A stretch of DNA of 5,170 bases from an uncultured Gemmatimonadota bacterium (lineage in GTDB: Bacteria > Gemmatimonadota > Gemmatimonadetes > Gemmatimonadales > Gemmatimonadaceae). Position 1 is the stretch's first letter; each line of letters begins with the position of its first letter. The stretch lies in contig CAMLIU010000168.1 in NCBI GenBank assembly GCA_946479995.1, forward strand, positions 1 to 5,170, given 5' to 3'. The notes beneath the pieces were generated by a model. The model was not told the origin of the DNA and made no database searches. It saw nothing but the letters and a program-made list of their open reading frames with translations. Positions 1-5,170 of this stretch are shown here, in pieces. The position numbers and the translations under genes were made by a program.

Positions 1-137
1 CTCAGTCGTGCGTTGGTTCGACTGGATCGCGTACCGATGTCTCAGGATGATACGGTGGGGGCGTGGGGAAGCAAGCGGGAAAGGCGGAAGGCCGGAAGGC
101 GGCTCTCACCCTCCCGCCCTCTCACCTTCTCACCTTC
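1..137. other. Left-edge non-coding stretch downstream of the GH9 gene: low-complexity purine/pyrimidine DNA
   Basis: No gene is supported here. Positions 62-102 are purine-rich on the plus strand, with an irregular AAGGCGG / AAGGCCGG / AAGGCGG repeat at 81-102. From 103 onward the strand bias flips to the pyrimidine-rich octamer array. The two halves could pair imperfectly in the GH9 transcript. A separate 6-bp inverted repeat, CAGTCG (3-8) with CGACTG (19-24), lies at the edge. No T-tract follows either structure on the minus strand, so I do not call a terminator. Short open frames crossing the stretch lack any recognisable feature. Confidence 0.5.
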
Positions 138-152
138 TCACCTTCCCTCACT
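105..152. repeat. 8-bp tandem repeat (CTCACCTT unit) overlapping the 3' end of the GH9 gene
   Basis: Three exact CTCACCTT units lie at 121-128, 129-136 and 137-144. They are flanked by degenerate units in the same phase: CTCACCCT at 105-112, CCCGCCCT at 113-120 and CCCTCACT at 145-152. On the minus strand, the coding sense, the unit is AAGGTGAG, and the copy at 144-137 supplies the TGA stop (140-138) of the GH9 gene. The last residues of that protein (Ser-Glu-Gly-Arg) are encoded by the degenerate edge of the array. Confidence 0.8.
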
Positions 153-1937
153 CATCGCTGCCAGCAAATACGTCAGGTTCGCCGTGCCGTCCATGATCGG
201 CTCATTGGTCGAGTAGTCGCCAATATCGTCGTGATAGACCATGCGGCCGGTGTTGAAGCGCGCATACTCGTCGGGATCGTGGAGGGCGATCCCCTTCAGG
301 TTCGAGAAGATGGACCGGTACACCGGCCCGTCGAGCAGGCCGCCGCGCAGCGTCTCCACGCCCAGCCGAGGGGCCACGGCCGAGTGGGGGTCGTGCGCCC
401 ACGTACCGCCGCGCGGGTAGCCGATCACCATCGACACGCCCCACGGGTTCGTCCCGAACAGCCAGTCCAGCGCTGCCTGCTCGTACGCGCGGTAGCTCGC
501 GTCACCCGTCATGCGGCGATAGAGCAGCGCCTGGGTGGCGAACGACGTCATGAGGTTGTTGGAGCACCAGATGAACGGGATGCCGATGAGGAAGCCGTTG
601 TCCGCCTTACCCTTCACCGCTTCGAGGCCGCGCTTGTAGTAGTCGGCCATCGTGCGCTGTGCCGCGCGATCCCTGGCCTCGCGCGCCACGCGCCAGGTGG
701 CGTAGTGCCCATTGTTGTGCCACGGGTACCACTGGTAGTGGTTCGCGGTATCGGCGCCCATCCACGGCGTCACCGGCTCCTTCGCCGCGAACTGCAGCGC
801 GTCGGAGAGCAGCCTGCGGTCGCCGTTCAGCGCCGACAGCTCGGCGGCGCCGAGCTCCATGTCGTCCACCCAGTTGTCCTCTTCGTAGAAGTACGGGGAC
901 ACGCCGGGAGCCGTCTGACAGACGCCCGGGTGCGCGAGCCCGACGTGATACGCCGCCTCGGCGCGCTCCTGCAGGCGCTTCGCGAACGCCGGATCGCTCT
1001 TCGCGAAGACTTTCGCGCCCAGCGCGAAGGCCGACGCGTACTTGCCGGCGGTGGAGGCCCAGCCCGTCGAGCGATTCTTGTTCCTGAACAGTCCCTGCGG
1101 CCTGCCGGTGCACGGATACACCGGCCGCTCCTTCCCCTTCCCCCAGCCGTAGTCCGACGAGTCGTTGAGCGGCAGGTCGAAGAAGGTGTGATCGCGGTCG
1201 TCGGCGAGCTGGTTGTACATCTCGCTGTCGCTCGGGAACATGCGCAGCAGCCACTCGAGGCCGTGGCGGGCCTCGTCGAGCACGTCGGCCCGGCCGTTCG
1301 CGCCGGGCAATCCGTTCGCCGCGAAATCGTCGGCGAAGGCGCGCGGGTGGTCGCGATACGCCATGAGCATCACGTACGTCGCGTTGGCCGACGTCGTGAC
1401 GTACTGCAGGTAGTCCGACGCGTCGGCCCAGCCGCCGCTCACGGGGATGAACTGCCCGGCACGCGGCGAATCCACGATGATCCCGTCGTGCGTATGCACG
1501 GAGTCGCGGAACACCGGGTTCCACCCCGACCGCTGCTGGCGCATGTAGTACAGCAGCGTATCCGCCGCGCCGGCGTAGACGTTGCGGCCGATGCGGATCA
1601 GGGGAGACCGGGCTCTGCCGGCGATGATGCGATATCGGCCCGGCTTCTTCAGCGCGCTGAAGTCGAGGCGGTGGGTGACGACGCAGGGCCCGAACCCATT
1701 CGCCCGCACGGCGCGGCGCGGGCCGAACACGGTCCGTCCCTCCTCGTCCTTCACGACGAACGACGCGACGCGCACGCTGTCGAGCGAGCAGGCGACGGCC
1801 ACCTTCGGCGCGTCCGGGAGGTAGCCCACCTGGTTGACGCGGACGTACGTGATGGTATCGGCCGTTGCCCGCGGCGTCGTGGTGGTGCGCAAGGGTGCAG
1901 CGTGCGACAGTGCAGCGATAATCAACGGAATCAGCAT
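138..1937 (-). CDS. Glycoside hydrolase family 9 protein with N-terminal Ig-like (CelD_N) domain, probably secreted
   Basis: Predicted 599-residue inverting beta-glycosidase of family GH9 (cellulase/endoglucanase type; the family also includes beta-glucosidases and exo-glucosaminidases). Residues 1-16 form a hydrophobic N-terminus that looks like a weak signal peptide with no basic n-region. Residues about 30-118 match the CelD_N Ig-like domain, opening with YVRVNQVGYLPDAPKVAV. The catalytic (alpha/alpha)6 domain runs from about 124 to 595. Its catalytic-base motif is GGWADASD (168-175; Asp172 and Asp175). The family His region appears as HDPHSA (515-520). The C-terminal acid motif is DYSTNEP (574-580; Glu579 the predicted proton donor). 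NWVDDMELGAAELSAL (355-370) also fits the family. The ATG at 1937 was chosen because it has a Shine-Dalgarno sequence 9 bases upstream and begins the hydrophobic segment; the in-frame ATG at 2051 would overlap the peptidase gene by about 110 bases. The gene follows the S9 peptidase after one base. Oddities: DASD replaces the usual DAGD, the His motif is altered, and the stop lies in a tandem repeat. The family call is secure; the substrate is unknown. Confidence 0.93.
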   Translation of the reverse strand: MLIPLIIAALSHAAPLRTTTTPRATADTITYVRVNQVGYLPDAPKVAVACSLDSVRVASFVVKDEEGRTVFGPRRAVRANGFGPCVVTHRLDFSALKKPGRYRIIAGRARSPLIRIGRNVYAGAADTLLYYMRQQRSGWNPVFRDSVHTHDGIIVDSPRAGQFIPVSGGWADASDYLQYVTTSANATYVMLMAYRDHPRAFADDFAANGLPGANGRADVLDEARHGLEWLLRMFPSDSEMYNQLADDRDHTFFDLPLNDSSDYGWGKGKERPVYPCTGRPQGLFRNKNRSTGWASTAGKYASAFALGAKVFAKSDPAFAKRLQERAEAAYHVGLAHPGVCQTAPGVSPYFYEEDNWVDDMELGAAELSALNGDRRLLSDALQFAAKEPVTPWMGADTANHYQWYPWHNNGHYATWRVAREARDRAAQRTMADYYKRGLEAVKGKADNGFLIGIPFIWCSNNLMTSFATQALLYRRMTGDASYRAYEQAALDWLFGTNPWGVSMVIGYPRGGTWAHDPHSAVAPRLGVETLRGGLLDGPVYRSIFSNLKGIALHDPDEYARFNTGRMVYHDDIGDYSTNEPIMDGTANLTYLLAAMSEGR

Positions 1938-1938
1938 G

Positions 1939-3984
1939 TCAGCGCTCTCCCGCCGCCTGGGTGGTGGTGGCGGTGGGCTTGAGGTAGCGGTCGTACCATG
2001 CCGCGTAGCGCTTCCACCGGTCCACGCGATAGCTCGGCACGGTGATGCCATGGAACTGGCTCGGATAGATCACGAGCTCCGTCGGCACGCCGAGCGTGCG
2101 CAGCGCCTGGTACATCTGCTCGCCACCGATGATCGGCACGTTGAAGTCGCTCGCGCCGCCCATGAACAGGGTGGGCGTCGAGATGCGGTCGGCGTGGAAG
2201 AAGGGGTACGAGATCCGGATCCAGCGATCCTGCGCCTTCCACGGCGCACCGATCTCCATGTTGTACTGCGCCACGTACTGATCGGTGCCGTACATCGCGA
2301 GCTGCAGTGCGCTCCCTGCCCCACTCACCGCCGCCTTGAAGCGCGGCGTAGTGGCGATCGTGTAGTCGGTGAGGATGCCGCCGTAGCTCCACCCGCCGAT
2401 GCCGAGCCGCGCCGGATCGGCGACCCCCATGCGCACCACCTCGTCCACCGCGCCGAGGAGGTCCTTCACCTCCTTGTTCCCCCAGTCGGCGTAGATGGCC
2501 TTCTGGTAGGCCGAGCCGCGGCCGTTGGAGCCGCGGTAGTTCACGCCGAGGACGGCGTAGCCGTTCGCCGCCAGCCACTGCCGGTCGAAGTCGAACCGGT
2601 AGCCATCGTGGCCATTGGGACCGCCGTGAATGTAGAGCACCATCGGCAGCTTCTCACCACTCGCCGTGCCGACAGGGCGGAACAGGATCGAGTGCACTTC
2701 GGCGCCGTCGCTGCTGCGCGAGACGACCTTCTCCACGCTGGCCAATGCGATCTGCGCGAAGAGCGAGTCGTTCTGGTGCGAGAGCTGGCGCGCCGTGCCT
2801 CCGTTGCCGAGGGCGTAGACCTCCGGCGCCCGATCGGGCGTGGACATCAGTACCGCCACCTTTCCGTCCGGGATGGCACTGAAGCCGGACACGGAGAGCT
2901 TCCCATCGAGCACGCGCTGGGCAGTGCCGTCGCTCACGGCAATGCGGACCAGTGGATCGGCCAGGTCGTCGGCGATCGTGGCCAGCACGGCCTTCCCGTC
3001 GGTGGTGAAGCGCACGCCGGACACGGGGCGATCGAGCGCCGCCGTCACCACGCGGGCCGGCGCGCTCCCGTCGCTCGGCACCACGGCGAGCTTGTTGAGG
3101 TGATATGCCGAGAAACGCGGCTCGTCGCCGCGGACGAAGGCGATCCACTTCCCGTCGGGGGACCACGACGGACGACCGCCGTCCGGGCCGGCGAAGTCCG
3201 TGAGCTGCTTCGCCGTCGCACCGGGACGCGCCTCGATGACGTAGATGTCGTTGTCGCTCTCGTGACCGGGCTCCGGCGGCGCCTCGCGCACGAAGGCGAT
3301 GCGCTTGCCGTCGGGCGACCAGCTTGGCGAATCGTCGTCGGCGAGGGTGCTCGTGAGCGTATCCACGCGGTGCGACTCGACGTCGAACAGCGCGAGGTGC
3401 GTGCGCTTGCTGCCGAGGTAGCCGGTGATGTCCTGCTTGAAGTTGTACCGGTTGATGACGATGGGCTTCGGCGTCTTGTGCTCGGCCGTGTCGAGCCGCG
3501 CGACGCTGTCGGTTTCCACATCCAGCACGAGGGCGAGGCGCTTCGAGTCGGGTGACCACACGAAGTCGTCCACGCCGCCCTTGATGGTGGTGATGCGCTG
3601 CGCCTCGCCGCCACGCCGGTCGAGCAGCCACACCTGCCCGCCCTTCCCTTCCTGGCGTCCGGAAGCGAAGGCGAGCCAGCGGCCGTCGGGGCTCCAGCGC
3701 GGCGAGCTCTCGCTCTCGGGCGTGGAGGTGAGCCGGATGGTCTGGGTGCCATCCCAGCTCGTCATCCAGACGTCGGTATCGGACTTGTTCTTCGCCGAGT
3801 CGATGGTCGACACGCTGTAGGCCACCCACGCTCCGTCGGGGGAGATCTGCGGGTCGCTGACGCTGCGAAAGCGGTAGATGTCCTCGGCGCGCATGGGCCG
3901 CTTCGATTGCGCATTGGACGCCGAGGGGACGAGCAGGAACAGCGCGAGTGCAACGGCAGGACGCAGCATGGGGAGACTCGGCAT
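1939..3984 (-). CDS. Secreted S9-family serine peptidase (prolyl oligopeptidase / acylaminoacyl-peptidase type)
   Basis: Predicted 681-residue alpha/beta-hydrolase peptidase that cleaves short peptides, exported from the cytoplasm. Residues 6-25 form a textbook signal peptide (MLRP, a hydrophobic core, then SNA before Gln26); there is no lipobox Cys. The N-terminal half is a beta-propeller with repeated WD40-like (PD40) blades of the WSPDG(K/R)xxAF type, at about 43-57, 94-108, 140-154, 219-233, 271-285 and, weaker, 323-337. The catalytic domain starts near 420. It has an oxyanion-region HGGP (453-456), YRGSNGRGSAY, the nucleophile motif GWSYGG (531-536, Ser533), the Asp in GGASDFNVP (Asp613) and the His in PSQFHGIT (His645), so the triad is complete. 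I see no clear DPP-IV Glu-Glu motif, so dipeptidyl-peptidase activity is not implied. The start is uncertain: in-frame ATGs at 4014, 3984 and 3969 all keep the signal peptide and none has a good Shine-Dalgarno. 3984 gives a typical 25-residue leader. It is one base upstream of the GH9 gene. Family certain, exact specificity not. Confidence 0.95.
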   Translation of the reverse strand: MPSLPMLRPAVALALFLLVPSASNAQSKRPMRAEDIYRFRSVSDPQISPDGAWVAYSVSTIDSAKNKSDTDVWMTSWDGTQTIRLTSTPESESSPRWSPDGRWLAFASGRQEGKGGQVWLLDRRGGEAQRITTIKGGVDDFVWSPDSKRLALVLDVETDSVARLDTAEHKTPKPIVINRYNFKQDITGYLGSKRTHLALFDVESHRVDTLTSTLADDDSPSWSPDGKRIAFVREAPPEPGHESDNDIYVIEARPGATAKQLTDFAGPDGGRPSWSPDGKWIAFVRGDEPRFSAYHLNKLAVVPSDGSAPARVVTAALDRPVSGVRFTTDGKAVLATIADDLADPLVRIAVSDGTAQRVLDGKLSVSGFSAIPDGKVAVLMSTPDRAPEVYALGNGGTARQLSHQNDSLFAQIALASVEKVVSRSSDGAEVHSILFRPVGTASGEKLPMVLYIHGGPNGHDGYRFDFDRQWLAANGYAVLGVNYRGSNGRGSAYQKAIYADWGNKEVKDLLGAVDEVVRMGVADPARLGIGGWSYGGILTDYTIATTPRFKAAVSGAGSALQLAMYGTDQYVAQYNMEIGAPWKAQDRWIRISYPFFHADRISTPTLFMGGASDFNVPIIGGEQMYQALRTLGVPTELVIYPSQFHGITVPSYRVDRWKRYAAWYDRYLKPTATTTQAAGER
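1945..1951 (-). promoter_or_regulatory. Ribosome binding site of the GH9 gene, inside the end of the S9 peptidase gene
   Basis: The minus strand reads GGGAGAG here, with the GGAG core 9 bases before the ATG at 1937. The motif lies within the last codons of the peptidase (Gly-Glu-Arg-stop), and the peptidase TGA (1941-1939) is followed by a single C and then the ATG. This placement decides the GH9 start and suggests that ribosomes terminating on the peptidase reinitiate on the GH9 gene. Coupling is inferred from the spacing. Confidence 0.7.
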
Positions 3985-4048
3985 GCGAGGTGAGGGGCTT
4001 CGGGTACTTCTCATCGACACACGAGCATGGAACAGGTCCGGGAGGGAA

Positions 4049-4065
4049 CCTGCAGGGGACGCAGG
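4049..4065. repeat. Small inverted repeat about 65 bases before the S9 peptidase start
   Basis: CCTGC at 4049-4053 and GCAGG at 4061-4065 are inverse complements with a 7-base loop. A 5-bp stem is short enough to occur by chance in GC-rich DNA. It is listed because it sits in the same untranslated gap as the tandem repeat and the other hairpin. Confidence 0.2.
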
Positions 4066-4085
4066 AAGCACTTCGACATCCTGCC

Positions 4086-4101
4086 GCTGCACCGATGCAG
4101 C
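4086..4101. repeat. Perfect 6-bp inverted repeat (hairpin) adjoining the 9-bp tandem repeat
   Basis: GCTGCA at 4086-4091 and TGCAGC at 4096-4101 are exact inverse complements separated by CCGA, so the leader RNA could fold a 6-bp stem with a 4-base loop. The right arm runs into the first 9-bp repeat unit. There is no following T-tract on either strand, so it is not a standard intrinsic terminator. Its role is unknown. Confidence 0.4.
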
Positions 4102-4134
4102 CGTTTCAGCCGTTTCAGCCGTGTCTGCAGTGTC
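4099..4134. repeat. 9-bp tandem repeat, about four copies, in the gap before the S9 peptidase gene
   Basis: On the plus strand the unit AGCCGTTTC occurs at 4099-4107 and 4108-4116, then as AGCCGTGTC at 4117-4125 (one change) and TGCAGTGTC at 4126-4134 (two further changes). On the minus strand this is a GGCTGAAAC-type repeat in the probable leader of the peptidase mRNA. The period is a multiple of three, so the peptidase frame stays open through it and would read a Thr-Ala-Glu/Asp series, but it precedes the signal peptide and is probably not translated. Confidence 0.75.
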
Positions 4135-4163
4135 CTCTGAAAGCAGCTTCAGCCCGTGGGCGA

Positions 4164-4170
4164 GAATATA
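4164..4170 (-). promoter_or_regulatory. Possible -10 promoter element upstream of the S9 peptidase gene
   Basis: The minus strand reads TATATTC, one of the few AT-rich hexamers in a GC-rich gap, and it matches the -10 consensus in most positions. No convincing -35 (TTGACA-like) lies 16-19 bases upstream and there is no extended TGn. If used, it would give a leader of about 150-170 bases before the peptidase start, containing the 9-bp repeat. No clear terminator separates the serine hydrolase from this site, so read-through from upstream is equally possible. Weak call. Confidence 0.25.
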
Positions 4171-4195
4171 CGGCCCTGCCCAGGACCCGCGAGCG

Positions 4196-5170
4196 TCATT
4201 GCGCGTCCGCTTCCGCTCCGGCGATGATCGCCTTCGCCACCGCTTCCTGCAGCGGCGCGAGGTTCGGGAAGTAGCCACGCGCATCGGTGCCCATGTTCTG
4301 GCGATTGGTCAGCAGGATCACCGACAGCCCGTATTCCGGCACACCGAGCACGTACGTGCCGGTGAAGCCGGTATGGTAGAAGCTCCCCTCGGGGAGCGAG
4401 GGCGAGCGCATCCAGCCGAGGTAGTTGTCGTAGCGGTCGCGCGTGAGGAAGCGGTGGATCACGTCGGCGCTGAGGATGCGTGTCCTGGCCGACCCGTCGT
4501 TCACCAGCATGTCCATCAGCACCCGCAGCTGGCCGGCGGTGGAGAACAGCCCCGCGTGGCCGGCGATGCCGCCGTGCGCGTAGAACGAGTTGCCGTCGTC
4601 CACCTCTCCATCCAGCACGTAGCGGCGCCAGCCGTTCCAGGCGGTGGGGTCGCCGAGGTAGCGGTAGCCGAAGGTGGAATCGTAGACCATGTGCCGCTCG
4701 TACACGTTCCCCTGCTCCGTGGCGGCGAACTTCGTGAAGCCGTGCTGCTTCGGGACGAAGGTCGTCGAGTCCAGGCGGAGCGGCCTGTAGATGGCGCTGT
4801 CGAGGAACGCGTCGAGCCGCTGGCCGCTTACGCGCTCGGCGATGTAGCCGAGCAGCATGAAGCTGAAGTCGCTGTAGTGGCGCCCCTCGCCGACCCCCCA
4901 CTGGAGTGGCATGTCGCGAATGAGGCGATACGCCTCCTGCTCATTGGACGCGTGGTAGTAGAGCGGCTGCCACTGCACGAGCCCCGCCGAGTGGCTCAGC
5001 AGGTGGCGCACCGTGATGCTGTCCTTGTGCACGTCCCGGAAATCGGGGAGGTAGCGATGGACCGGAGCGTCGAGGTCGATGCGGCCTTCGTCCACGAGCC
5101 GCATGACGCCCATCGTCGTGCCCATCACCTTGGTCACCGAGGCGAGGTCGAACATCGTGGTCGTCCTCAT
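4196..5170 (-). CDS. Beta-lactamase-family serine hydrolase (class C / PBP-like fold), 5' end outside the window
   Basis: The visible 324 residues belong to the beta-lactamase/transpeptidase-like fold (PF00144 type), which includes D,D-peptidases, esterases, amidases and class C beta-lactamases. Counting from the window edge, the nucleophile motif is SVTK (Ser11, Lys14) inside TMFDLASVTKVMGTT. The second motif is YSD (99-101), in place of the classical YxN. The third is HTG (266-268) in FYHTGFTGTYVLG, in place of KTG. The HLLSHSAGL stretch (56-64) and the GGIAGHAGLFSTA loop (200-212) are typical of this group. Family members normally have several dozen residues, often plus a signal peptide, before SxxK, so the ATG at the window edge is most likely an internal Met codon and the gene is cut by the window. 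The gene ends normally with a TGA at 4198-4196. A role in peptide or muropeptide hydrolysis is possible; a true antibiotic-degrading beta-lactamase is less likely given YSD and HTG. Family sure, substrate unknown. Confidence 0.92.
   Translation of the reverse strand: MRTTTMFDLASVTKVMGTTMGVMRLVDEGRIDLDAPVHRYLPDFRDVHKDSITVRHLLSHSAGLVQWQPLYYHASNEQEAYRLIRDMPLQWGVGEGRHYSDFSFMLLGYIAERVSGQRLDAFLDSAIYRPLRLDSTTFVPKQHGFTKFAATEQGNVYERHMVYDSTFGYRYLGDPTAWNGWRRYVLDGEVDDGNSFYAHGGIAGHAGLFSTAGQLRVLMDMLVNDGSARTRILSADVIHRFLTRDRYDNYLGWMRSPSLPEGSFYHTGFTGTYVLGVPEYGLSVILLTNRQNMGTDARGYFPNLAPLQEAVAKAIIAGAEADAQ

Noticed and set aside
3..24. Inverted repeat CAGTCG/CGACTG as an intrinsic terminator of the operon
   Set aside because: The stem is only 6 bp with a 10-base loop and there is no U-tract in the transcript direction within the window.
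13..29. T-loop-like GGTTCGA suggesting a tRNA 3' half
   Set aside because: No flanking 5-bp T-stem, anticodon arm or acceptor stem can be built from the surrounding bases.
63..1982. Very long plus-strand open frame (639 codons) opposite the GH9 gene
   Set aside because: Its product is Arg/Val/Ala/His-rich low-complexity sequence with no recognisable domain. It is the antisense shadow expected from GC-rich coding DNA; the minus strand carries clear GH9 motifs.
1938..2051. Longer GH9 start at the ATG at 2051
   Set aside because: It would add 38 residues overlapping the conserved C-terminus of the peptidase, bury the hydrophobic leader and discard the good ribosome binding site before 1937.
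1834..3555. Long plus-strand open frame (573 codons) opposite the S9 peptidase
   Set aside because: Same reason: antisense of a well-conserved peptidase, with biased composition and no motif.
3948..4274. Plus-strand 108-codon open frame across the gap before the peptidase
   Set aside because: No ribosome binding site of note and no recognisable domain; it overlaps coding DNA on both ends and reads the tandem repeat as Gln-Pro-Phe repeats.
4015..4284. Extended S9 peptidase N-terminus from the ATG at 4284
   Set aside because: It overlaps the end of the serine hydrolase, is Arg-rich and then repeat-derived, and would place the signal peptide more than 100 residues inside the protein.
5168..5170. 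ATG at the window edge as the real start of the serine hydrolase
   Set aside because: It would leave only ten residues before the catalytic Ser, whereas the fold needs an N-terminal strand and helix region before SxxK. The gene most likely continues outside the window.

Overview
This 5,170-base window is GC-rich, roughly mid-60s percent by eye and not counted. It carries three protein genes, all on the minus strand and all read from right to left. In transcription order they are: a beta-lactamase-family serine hydrolase whose 5' end lies beyond the right edge (4196-5170), a complete secreted S9-family serine peptidase (1939-3984), and a complete glycoside hydrolase family 9 protein with an N-terminal Ig-like domain (138-1937). 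I found no RNA gene, insertion sequence, CRISPR array or phage feature.

GC-rich coding and secreted S9 peptidases and serine hydrolases next to one another would suit an environmental Gemmatimonadota or a similar deep-branching soil or freshwater lineage. That is an inference from gene style; no taxonomic marker is present.

Layout from right to left. The serine hydrolase ends at 4196. A gap of about 210 bases follows, holding a weak AT-rich promoter-like hexamer, a four-copy 9-bp tandem repeat and two small inverted repeats. The S9 peptidase ends one base before the ATG of the GH9 gene, whose ribosome binding site lies inside the peptidase's last codons, so those two genes are almost certainly co-transcribed and probably translationally coupled. 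The GH9 gene ends inside an octanucleotide tandem repeat at about 105-152, and one repeat unit supplies its stop codon. The last 100 or so bases at the left edge are low-complexity sequence with no gene.

The peptidase has a clear signal peptide and the GH9 protein a weaker one, so both probably act outside the cytoplasm, one on peptides and one on a beta-linked glycan. The serine hydrolase keeps the Ser-x-x-Lys site of the beta-lactamase/penicillin-binding fold. One reading is a small scavenging operon for glycan-plus-peptide material such as cell-wall debris or biomass, but no substrate can be read from the sequence. The gene families are all known. The least explained elements are the two short tandem-repeat tracts and the variant motifs of the GH9 protein.
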